A stretch of DNA of 19,065 nt from DATILI01 sp035476635 (GTDB lineage Bacteria > Pseudomonadota > Gammaproteobacteria > Burkholderiales > Burkholderiaceae_C): NCBI GenBank assembly GCA_035476635.1, contig DATILI010000108.1, forward strand, positions 1 to 19,065, in the 5' to 3' direction. The notes under the pieces are model-generated. The model had not been told where the DNA came from. It searched no databases and saw nothing but the letters and a program-made list of their open reading frames with translations. Shown here piece by piece: positions 13,658 through 19,065 of this stretch (position 1 is the first letter of the stretch; every line of letters starts with the position of its first letter). Both the position numbers and the translations under genes were made by a program.

Positions 13658-14662
13658 ATGAGTGAACCGCACGAACCCAACGCCCCCACAGACGGCCCGG
13701 CCGCACCGCCCACGGTGGCCCACCTGGAATTCAAGGCCGCGCTGCTGCTGGTCTTCATGCTGCTGCTGGTGTGCGGCTCGGCCTTGTACCTGCTATACGC
13801 GCGGGGCGCCTTCGAGGCCACGCAAACCGTGGTGCTGGTGTCCGACGACTCCGAAGGCGTGGTGGTGGGCATGGACCTGACCTTCTCCGGTTTCCCGATC
13901 GGCCGCGTGCGCCGCATCGAGCTGGCCGAAGACGGCACCGCCCGCATCATCATTGACGTGCCGCGCAAGGACGCGCACTGGCTGCGCGAATCCAGCGTGT
14001 TCACCCTGGTGCGCGGCCTCGTGGGCACCACCAACATCCGCGCCTTCAGCGGCATGCTCAAGGACCCGCCCCTGCCCGACGGCGCGGTGCGCCAGGTGCT
14101 GCGCGGCGACGCCAGCGCGGAAGTACCGCGCGTGCTGGCGGCGGTGAAAGACCTGGTCGACAACCTGAATGCCGTGACCGCGAAGGAAGGCCCGCTGGGC
14201 GCGACCCTGGCCAACCTGCAGGCCACCACTGAAAAGCTCAATGGGCCGGGCGGCGCCCTGGGCGTGCTGCTCGGCAACGAAAAGGACGCGCAAAAGCTGC
14301 TCGTGGCGCTGGACCGCGCCAACACCCTGCTGGCGCGTCTGGACAGCGTGGCGGCCAAGGTCGACACCCTCGCCGCCAAGACCGACGCGCAGGTGTTCGG
14401 CCAGGAGGGCGTGATGCAAGAGACGCGCGCCACCATCGTTCAATTGAACACCCTGCTGGCCGACGCGCGCAGCAGCCTGAAGAAAGTCGACGCGGTGCTG
14501 CAGGAGGCGCAGGCCATTGGTGCCAATGCGCGCGAGGCCACGACCGACCTGGGCGCGCTGCGCGCTGACGTGGAGGCCAACCTGCGCAAGATTGAAAGCC
14601 TGGTCACTGAAATCAACCGCAAATGGCCGTTTGCACGCGACACGGAATTGAAACTGCCATGA
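13658..14662 (+). CDS. MlaD/MCE domain protein
   Basis: A 334-residue protein with a cytoplasmic N-terminus, one membrane helix (about 26-48, FKAALLLVFMLLLVCGSALYLL) and a single MCE domain at about 55-135: VVLVSDDSEGVVVGMDLTFSGFPIGRVRRIEL with the conserved Gly-x-x-x-G-FPIGxV turn. A long helical region follows (about 150-325), with GPLGATLANLQATTEKLNGPGGALGVLLGNE and repeated LNTLLADARSSLKKVD-like heptads, as in MCE proteins that form a periplasmic channel or needle. In the family it binds phospholipid or other hydrophobic substrates and works with an MlaE permease and an MlaF ATPase. Start ATG 13658, chosen because the domain N-terminus begins there although the frame is open further upstream. 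Its stop overlaps the lipoprotein start by 4 nt. Confidence 0.92.
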   Translation: MSEPHEPNAPTDGPAAPPTVAHLEFKAALLLVFMLLLVCGSALYLLYARGAFEATQTVVLVSDDSEGVVVGMDLTFSGFPIGRVRRIELAEDGTARIIIDVPRKDAHWLRESSVFTLVRGLVGTTNIRAFSGMLKDPPLPDGAVRQVLRGDASAEVPRVLAAVKDLVDNLNAVTAKEGPLGATLANLQATTEKLNGPGGALGVLLGNEKDAQKLLVALDRANTLLARLDSVAAKVDTLAAKTDAQVFGQEGVMQETRATIVQLNTLLADARSSLKKVDAVLQEAQAIGANAREATTDLGALRADVEANLRKIESLVTEINRKWPFARDTELKLP

Positions 14663-15318
14663 AGCAAATCGGCATCGTCATCGGCGCGCTGGCCTTGCTT
14701 GGCGCCTGCTCAAGCAGCCCGCCGGCACCCGACTGGCAGGTGAACGCGCATGGCTCGATGGAACGCTCGGTCGCCGCCTACCTCGCGGGCAACGCCCGCG
14801 TCGAAGCGCTGGAGTTCGAACGCGCGCGCAGCGAAGTCGCCCGCACCGGCCAGCCCGCGCAGGCGGCCCGGGTCGAGCTCATGCGCTGCGCCGGCCGCGT
14901 GGCCAGCCTGGTGTTCGAGCCCTGCGCCGGGTTCGAGCCGCTGCGCCAGGACGTGCCGGCGCCCGAACGCGCCTATGCCGACTACCTGGCCGCCCGGCTG
15001 CAGGCACAGGACCTGGCCCTGCTGCCCGCGCCGCAACGCGCAGCGGCGGCGCCAAACGCCGATGCCGCGGCCCTGAAAAACATCGCCGATCCGCTGTCGC
15101 GCCTGGTGGCTGCCGGCGTGCTGCTGCAAGCCGGCCGCGCCAGCCCGGATGTGCAGGCGCTGGCCGTCGACACCGCCTCGGCCCAGGGATGGCGGCGCCC
15201 CTTGCTGGCCTGGCTGCATCTGCAGGCCCAGCGCGCCGAGCAAGGCGGCAATGCGCAGGAAGCCGCACGGCTGCGCCGGCGCATCGCACTGGTGGAGAAC
15301 ACGCCGGGCGCGCGCTAA
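14659..15318 (+). CDS. Lipoprotein of the MlaE/MlaD module, function unknown
   Basis: A 219-residue predicted lipoprotein: KQ, a short hydrophobic stretch IGIVIGALALLGAC and Cys17 in the lipobox L-G-A-C, followed by Ser at +2, which favours the outer membrane. The rest is Ala/Arg/Glu-rich and helical (for example ALEFERARSEVARTGQPAQAARVELM), with two further cysteines at about residues 76 and 84. It has no recognisable PqiC or ABC auxiliary-domain motif, but its 4-nt overlap with the MlaD gene and its position suggest that it acts as the outer-membrane-side partner of the lipid transport module. Start ATG 14659, at the coupling overlap; the frame is open further upstream within mlaD-like coding sequence. 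The stop (15316-15318) overlaps the stop of the convergent creatininase-family gene. Confidence 0.85.
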   Translation: MKQIGIVIGALALLGACSSSPPAPDWQVNAHGSMERSVAAYLAGNARVEALEFERARSEVARTGQPAQAARVELMRCAGRVASLVFEPCAGFEPLRQDVPAPERAYADYLAARLQAQDLALLPAPQRAAAAPNADAAALKNIADPLSRLVAAGVLLQAGRASPDVQALAVDTASAQGWRRPLLAWLHLQAQRAEQGGNAQEAARLRRRIALVENTPGAR

Positions 15319-16151
15319 TTGGGAATGGCCGGCCCGTCCACCAAAGTAGACAACGGCAACTGCGCGATCTCCTGCAGCATGAGCGCAAGCTGGCGGGCTG
15401 CGGCATCCACCAAGGCCGCGCCTTTTTCCGCCGTGGCCAGCGTGGCATTGCCGGCCGCACCCAAGGGGTTGTAGTCCTGCATCTGCCAGCCGAGCTTGGC
15501 GCTCTTGCCGTTGCCAATGATGGGAAACTTCGCGCTGCGCTCCTGCGAAGAAGACTTGAAGTCGCGTGCCTGGGCCATGTCCACGTACTGCGGCCTGAGC
15601 TTGAGCATCATCGAGGTTTCGATGTCACCCGCATGGATGCCAAAGCGGTGCTCCTCGGGCGTGAACAAGCCATCGACCGCGTCGCCCAGCGGCAGGTTGA
15701 ACCAGTTGGTGCTGAACACGATGAGGTCGTGCCTGGTGCGCAGGTCGCGCGCCACGATGTCCATGATGCTGACCTGGCCGCCGTGCGAATTGAACAGCAC
15801 GAGCTTGCGGATGCCGGTGCGCGCCACGCACTCGCCAATCTCCATCCATACGCGGATCAGCGTTTCAGCCGACAGGCTCAGCGTGCCGGGAAAGCGCAGA
15901 TGCTCGTTGCTCTTGCCGACTTGCTGCGTCGGCAGGAACAGCACTGAAAGGTCCGCCGGCAGCTGCGGCAGCGCGGCGGCGACGATACCGTCGACCAGGG
16001 TCGTGTCCACACTCATCGGCAGGTGCGGGCCGTGCTGCTCGATGGCGGCGACCGGCAGCACGGCAACCGTATTGGCGGCGGCGCCCGAACGCTGCAGTTG
16101 CGCGAAATCGCGCGTGCTCCAATCGGCCCAGAATCGTGATTTGGCGTTCAT
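15315..16151 (-). CDS. Creatininase-family metallohydrolase
   Basis: A 278-residue member of the creatininase/creatinine amidohydrolase family, cytosolic divalent-metal amidohydrolases. Conserved parts are AAIEQHGPHLPMSVDTTLVDG with Glu38, His40 and Asp49 as metal ligands, PTQQVGKSNEHLRFPGTLSL, LVLFNSHGGQVSIMD with His123, and FGIHAGDIETSMML with Glu178. The substrate could be creatinine, a mycofactocin-type precursor or another cyclic amide; the context does not decide. The ATG at 16151 overlaps the stop of the LysR gene by 4 nt on the same strand, so the hydrolase is likely cotranscribed with that regulator. It converges with the lipoprotein gene, the two stop codons overlapping by two bases of sequence plus one. 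Confidence 0.92.
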   Translation of the reverse strand: MNAKSRFWADWSTRDFAQLQRSGAAANTVAVLPVAAIEQHGPHLPMSVDTTLVDGIVAAALPQLPADLSVLFLPTQQVGKSNEHLRFPGTLSLSAETLIRVWMEIGECVARTGIRKLVLFNSHGGQVSIMDIVARDLRTRHDLIVFSTNWFNLPLGDAVDGLFTPEEHRFGIHAGDIETSMMLKLRPQYVDMAQARDFKSSSQERSAKFPIIGNGKSAKLGWQMQDYNPLGAAGNATLATAEKGAALVDAAARQLALMLQEIAQLPLSTLVDGPAIPN

Positions 16152-17083
16152 GGCGTCATCTTAGGGGCTGGTACATCGAATGCCGCGAATTTCGCGGCGA
16201 GAAAATCGACCAGCGAGCGCACCCGCGCCGGCACGAAGCGGTTGCTCGGCAGGATGGCGTTGAGCGCGTAGCGCTGGCCCAGCCACTCTGGCAACAGCGT
16301 CACCAGCGCGCCGGAACGCAGATTCGCGGCGATGTCGATGCCCGACTTGTAGACGATGCCCGCGCCGGCCAACGCCCAGTCGTGGCCGATGGCGCCGTCG
16401 TCCACGCCGCGGTCGCCGTCGATGCGGACCTCCACCACCTGCGTGCTTTTGCCCTCGGGCCGCTCGAAGCGCCAGCGCACCTCGCGCTTGCCGCCGATGT
16501 GCAGGGTGAGGCAGTTGTGATCTACCAAGTCTTGCGGCGTTTGCGGCGTGCCGCGCCGCAGCAGATAAGCCGGTGCCGCGCACACCATGCGCCTCGCTAC
16601 ATAGAGCTGGCGCGCAACCAGCGCCGAATCGGTGGGGTCGCCATAGCGCAGCGCCACATCCACCGCATCGCGCAGTACGTCCTGCACCCGGTCGCTGACC
16701 GACAGCGCGAGCTGCACCCCGGGGTGCGCCGCCAAGAATTCGTCGAGCCAGGGCAAGAGCACACTGCGGCTCAAATCGGATGAGGCGGCCAGCCGCACCG
16801 TGCCCACCAACGCACCGGTGTGCGAGGACACCTGCGCCTCGCCCTCTTCCAGCAACTCGAGTGCACGGCTGGCGTAGTCCAGCAAGGTCTGGCCTTGGGC
16901 GGTAAGCCGCATGGCGCGGGTGGAGCGCTCGAACAGGCGCGCGCCGGTTTGCGCCTCCAGCCGCTTGAGCATGGCGCTGGCCGCGGCCGGGGTCACGTCC
17001 AGCACCCGCGCAGCGGCGGTGAGCGTGCCGCCGCGCGCGGTTTCCACCAGTACGCGCACATCCTCTATATTTTCAATTTTCAT
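16148..17083 (-). CDS. LysR family regulator (divergent from the dehydrogenase gene)
   Basis: A 311-residue LysR protein. The N-terminal helix-turn-helix reads ENIEDVRVLVETARGGTLTAAARVLDVTPAAASAMLKRLEAQTGARLFERSTRAMRLTAQGQ, followed by a substrate-binding domain (GTVRLAASSDLSRSVLLPWLDEFLAAHPGVQLALSVSDRVQDVLRDAVDVALRYG and GAGIVYKSGIDIAANL). It resembles the DNA-binding family whose genes stand next to quinone-reductase-like dehydrogenases. Start ATG 17083, whose first codons contain the left arm of a perfect inverted repeat that extends into the intergenic region, suggesting autoregulation. Its stop overlaps the creatininase-family start (ATGA). Confidence 0.94.
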   Translation of the reverse strand: MKIENIEDVRVLVETARGGTLTAAARVLDVTPAAASAMLKRLEAQTGARLFERSTRAMRLTAQGQTLLDYASRALELLEEGEAQVSSHTGALVGTVRLAASSDLSRSVLLPWLDEFLAAHPGVQLALSVSDRVQDVLRDAVDVALRYGDPTDSALVARQLYVARRMVCAAPAYLLRRGTPQTPQDLVDHNCLTLHIGGKREVRWRFERPEGKSTQVVEVRIDGDRGVDDGAIGHDWALAGAGIVYKSGIDIAANLRSGALVTLLPEWLGQRYALNAILPSNRFVPARVRSLVDFLAAKFAAFDVPAPKMTP

Positions 17084-17103
17084 TTGAAGATGATATTGAA
17101 AAT
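17069..17103. promoter_or_regulatory. Inverted repeat, probable LysR operator
   Basis: ATTTTCAAT at 17069-17077 and ATTGAAAAT at 17095-17103 are perfect inverted complements separated by 17 bp, with a further TTCA-TT-TGAA dyad between them (about 17079-17088). The left arm is inside the LysR start region and the right arm is in the intergenic region that leads to the dehydrogenase at 17174. An AT-rich run in this otherwise GC-rich DNA is unusual and fits a binding and promoter region. No -10/-35 pair was assigned. Confidence 0.6.
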
Positions 17104-17160
17104 TGCCAACTTATCAAATCCACTTTGCCGCCCTACAGTCATGCCTTCCAACCATTTCCT

Positions 17161-17167
17161 AGAGGAA
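17161..17167 (+). promoter_or_regulatory. Shine-Dalgarno fixing the dehydrogenase start
   Basis: AGAGGAA lies six bases before the ATG at 17174. It decides this start over the long upstream in-frame extension, which runs through the divergent LysR gene. Confidence 0.7.
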
Positions 17168-17173
17168 CCAAAG

Positions 17174-18193
17174 ATGAAAGCCGTCGGCTACTTCAACCCC
17201 CTGCCCTTGAGCGACGCCAATGCGCTGCAAGACCTGGAACTGCCGGCCCCCACGCCGCGCTCGCGCGATCTGCTGGTACGCGTGCGTGCGATTTCGGTCA
17301 ACCCGGTGGACGTGAAGGTGCGCGCCGGCATGCCGCCTGAAGCGGGCCATGCCAAGGTGCTGGGCTGGGACGCGGTGGGCGTGGTGGAGGCGGTGGGTGC
17401 CGAGGTGAAGAACTTCCGGCTCGGTGACCGCGTGTTCTACGCCGGCGCCTTCGACCGGCCCGGCACCAATGCCGAGCTGCACGTGGTGGACGAGCGCATT
17501 GTGGCGCACGCGCCGCGCAGCCTGGACGACGCGCAAGCCGCAGCGCTGCCGCTGACCACCATCACCGCCTGGGAAATCCTCTTTGACCGGCTGCGCATCG
17601 CACGCGCCGAAGGCCAGCCGCCCAGCGGCGAAACCCTGCTGGTGGTGGGCGGCGCGGGCGGCGTCGGCTCCATCATGATTCAGCTGGCGCGCCAGCTTAC
17701 CGGACTGCACATCGTGGCCACCGCCTCGCGGCCCGAAACCCGCCAGTGGTGCCTGGACCTGGGTGCGCATACGGTGGTGGACCACAGTCGGCCGCTGGCG
17801 GCCGAGCTGGCCGCCGCCGGCGTGCCACAAGTGGACTACGTGGCCAGCCTGACGCAGACGCACCAGCACTTCGCGCAGTATCTGGAATGCATCAAGCCGC
17901 AGGGCGCGCTGGCCCTGATCGACGAGCCGGCCACCCTGGACGCATTCGCGCTCAAGCGCAAGAGCATCTCGCTGCACTGGGAAATGATGTTCACCCGCTC
18001 CCTCTACGGCACGCCCGACATGGCGTGCCAGGGCGAGCTCCTGGCCGAAGTGGCTGCTCTTGCCGACAGCGGCCGCGTGCGCAGCACGCTCACCGAAAAG
18101 TTCGGCGCCATCAACGCGGCCAACTTGAAGCGCGCGCATGCACTGGTCGAAAGCGGCAAGGCCATGGGCAAGGTGGTGCTGCAAGGGTTTTAA
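17174..18193 (+). CDS. Zinc-independent medium-chain dehydrogenase, quinone-reductase-like
   Basis: A 339-residue medium-chain dehydrogenase. The N-terminal GroES-like half (VRVRAISVNPVDVKVRAGMPP, GWDAVGVVEAVGAEVKNFRLGDRVFYAG) is followed by an NADPH-binding Rossmann domain with the loop VVGGAGGVGSIMIQLARQL (about 157-176). The catalytic zinc cysteine is absent (NPVDVK where alcohol dehydrogenases have Cys) and the structural-zinc cysteine cluster is missing, so it belongs to the NADPH:quinone reductase / ZADH side of the family. It probably reduces quinones or enones, for example as a detoxification enzyme. The LysR-divergent layout fits inducible control by that regulator. Start chosen by AGAGGAA at 17161. 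It ends 29 bp before the acetyltransferase gene. Confidence 0.92.
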   Translation: MKAVGYFNPLPLSDANALQDLELPAPTPRSRDLLVRVRAISVNPVDVKVRAGMPPEAGHAKVLGWDAVGVVEAVGAEVKNFRLGDRVFYAGAFDRPGTNAELHVVDERIVAHAPRSLDDAQAAALPLTTITAWEILFDRLRIARAEGQPPSGETLLVVGGAGGVGSIMIQLARQLTGLHIVATASRPETRQWCLDLGAHTVVDHSRPLAAELAAAGVPQVDYVASLTQTHQHFAQYLECIKPQGALALIDEPATLDAFALKRKSISLHWEMMFTRSLYGTPDMACQGELLAEVAALADSGRVRSTLTEKFGAINAANLKRAHALVESGKAMGKVVLQGF

Positions 18194-18222
18194 GCACTGG
18201 AACCTGCGGCAGAATCCGGGTG

Positions 18223-18666
18223 ATGACGCCGCAAATTTCTTCGTACGCGAACGACACCCACCGAGCCCAGGTCATCCGACTTTGGCAGCAAGCATTCGGG
18301 TACACGACAGCCCACAACGACCCGGGCCTCGCCATCGACAAGAAGCTCGCGGTCGCAGACGGCCTGTTCTTCGTGGCCCTTGATGAGAAAGATGCTGTGG
18401 TCGGCACCATCCTCGCAGGCTACGACGGCCATCGCGGATGGCTGTATTCGGTTGCTGTGCATCCGCAGCACCGCAAGCAAGGAATCGGCAAGGCGCTGGT
18501 CGCGTACGGCGAGGATGCCCTGGCGAAAAGAGGCTGCGTGAAGGTCAACCTGCAAATCACGGGTGGCAACGAAGCGGTCGCGGCGTTCTACGAATCGCTG
18601 GGCTTCGCGGTTGAACCGCGCGTCAGCATGGGCAAACGCATCGCGGCGAACATCCCGGGCGCATAG
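18223..18666 (+). CDS. GNAT-family N-acetyltransferase, YpeA-like
   Basis: A 147-residue GNAT protein. The acetyl-CoA loop is VAVHPQHRKQGIGKALVAYGEDAL (about 78-100), and the C-terminal YESLGFAV carries the substrate-side beta-strand turn. The sequence lines up with E. coli YpeA in the VIRLWQQ, HNDPGLAIDKKLAV, VVGTILAGYDGHRGWLYSVAVHP and GKRI segments, so an orthologue-like role is likely; the natural acetyl acceptor of YpeA is not settled. Start ATG 18223, with a GTG one codon upstream as an alternative; no strong ribosome site. It lies 29 bp after the dehydrogenase and may be cotranscribed, but the DUF6429-like gene after it has its own strong ribosome site. Confidence 0.93.
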   Translation: MTPQISSYANDTHRAQVIRLWQQAFGYTTAHNDPGLAIDKKLAVADGLFFVALDEKDAVVGTILAGYDGHRGWLYSVAVHPQHRKQGIGKALVAYGEDALAKRGCVKVNLQITGGNEAVAAFYESLGFAVEPRVSMGKRIAANIPGA

Positions 18667-18690
18667 GGTTTCCGGCCGAAGGCACACCAA

Positions 18691-18696
18691 AGGAGG
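18691..18696 (+). promoter_or_regulatory. Perfect Shine-Dalgarno of the small DUF6429-like gene
   Basis: AGGAGG, a perfect anti-16S complement, stands four bases before the ATG at 18701. It is the strongest ribosome site in the window and fixes this start; the longer upstream open frame lies within the acetyltransferase gene. Confidence 0.75.
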
Positions 18697-18700
18697 CACC

Positions 18701-18946
18701 ATGGAATATGACGACCGCAAGATCGAGGAGAGCATTCTTGCGCTGCTCGGCGTCTTCGAATTCGAGAATGGGCGCGTCTGGAAACGCTACGACTTCTCCA
18801 CCATGGATGCGCTGCACGCCAAGGGCCTCATCACCCAGCCCCGCGGCCGGCAGGACTCGGTCCATCTCACGGCCGAAGGCTTGACGCAGGCCAAGGCGCT
18901 TGCGGCCAGGCATTTTGGATCTGTCGGCGCGGGGGAAAAACGCTGA
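18701..18946 (+). CDS. Small DUF6429-like protein, function unknown
   Basis: An 81-residue protein: MEYDDRKIEESILALLGVFEFENGRVWKRYDFSTMDALHAKGLITQPRG-like sequence followed by DSVHLTAEGLTQAKALAARHF. The order (KIEE-helix, a conserved W-K, MDALHAKGLI, a basic loop, V-x-LTxEG) matches what I remember of DUF6429 proteins and looks like a compact winged-helix-type fold (the LHAKGLI..LTAEG wing resembles that of short DNA-binding proteins), but function is unknown. It has no signal peptide. The gene begins 34 bp after the acetyltransferase stop and has an excellent Shine-Dalgarno. A 7-bp stem (18950-18971) and repeat copy C follow directly. Confidence 0.85.
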   Translation: MEYDDRKIEESILALLGVFEFENGRVWKRYDFSTMDALHAKGLITQPRGRQDSVHLTAEGLTQAKALAARHFGSVGAGEKR

Positions 18947-18949
18947 CGC

Positions 18950-18971
18950 GCGACAGAATTTTGGCTGTCGC
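18950..18971 (+). terminator. Hairpin just after the DUF6429-like gene
   Basis: GCGACAG at 18950-18956 pairs perfectly with CTGTCGC at 18965-18971 around the loop AATTTTGG, starting four bases after the stop codon. The T-run sits in the loop rather than after the stem, so it is at best a non-canonical terminator. Repeat copy C starts just downstream. Confidence 0.4.
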
Positions 18972-18974
18972 ACG

Positions 18975-19065
18975 GCAAGGCTTGCTGGCGTGGGCGCGGG
19001 ATCAGGCCGATGGGGCACTCTGCTCCGCGAATGTCCCCCGCTCGGCCTATGGCCGAAGCTCCTCC
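18975..19065 (+). repeat. Dispersed palindromic repeat, copy C (cut by the window end)
   Basis: Starts GCAAGGCTTGCTGGCGTGGG and continues as copies A and B through the left arm (GATCAGGCCGATGGGGCACT onwards) and the TCTGCTCCGCGAATGTCCCCC loop start. It shares GCGAATGT with copy B, whereas A has GTTCGTGT, so it is closer to B there; the rest of its loop (GCTCGGCCTATGGCCGAAGC) differs from both. The right arm and tail lie beyond the window. Confidence 0.85.

Noticed and set aside
16820..17173. Upstream extension of the dehydrogenase frame
   Set aside because: Runs antisense through the LysR gene; the Shine-Dalgarno at 17161 and family alignment place the start at 17174.

Overview
The window looks like chromosomal DNA of a high-GC betaproteobacterium of the order Burkholderiales, probably Comamonadaceae-like. 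The basis is the GC-rich codon use, a Bug-type (TctC) solute receptor, several LysR regulators, a CoA-transferase pair with a DsbA-like isomerase, and short tightly packed operons. I cannot name a species from sequence alone. No rRNA, tRNA, CRISPR array or intact insertion sequence was seen.

Layout. Positions 2-385 hold the 3' end of a PLP-dependent threonine dehydratase-like gene. A small PD-(D/E)XK-nuclease-like gene (717-1121) follows, sitting between two inverted copies of a ~165-bp dispersed repeat (406-569 and 1283-1450). A third copy starts at 18975 and runs off the window end. From 4541 down to 1546 a minus-strand run encodes CoA-transferase subunits A and B, a 2-hydroxychromene-2-carboxylate-isomerase-like protein and a Crp/Fnr regulator; this looks like a catabolic unit for an organic or aromatic acid. 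On the plus strand come a histidine phosphatase (4727-5395) and a protein that aligns with the Bacillus spore-coat transglutaminase Tgl (5452-6591). Convergent to these are two overlapping family-2 glycosyltransferases (8493-6608) with a LysR gene upstream (9468-8527).

Divergent from that LysR gene is a plus-strand unit: a threonine-synthase-like PLP enzyme, a Bug receptor (4-nt overlap) and an NAD-dependent epimerase (10-nt gap). Then come an MlaE-type permease, an MlaD/MCE protein and a lipoprotein (12816-15318), a lipid-transport-like module with no ATPase gene in it. Its last stop codon overlaps the stop of a convergent creatininase-family hydrolase. That hydrolase is coupled by 4 nt to a second LysR gene (17083-16148), which is divergent from a quinone-reductase-like medium-chain dehydrogenase (17174-18193). 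The intergenic region there contains a perfect 9-bp inverted repeat. The window closes with a YpeA-like GNAT acetyltransferase, a DUF6429-like small protein and the third repeat copy.

Most interesting points: the Tgl-like protein in a lineage not known to sporulate; the structured dispersed repeat whose two inverted copies bracket the nuclease-like gene and show a compensatory base change in the stem; and the MlaE/MlaD/lipoprotein module without its ATPase.
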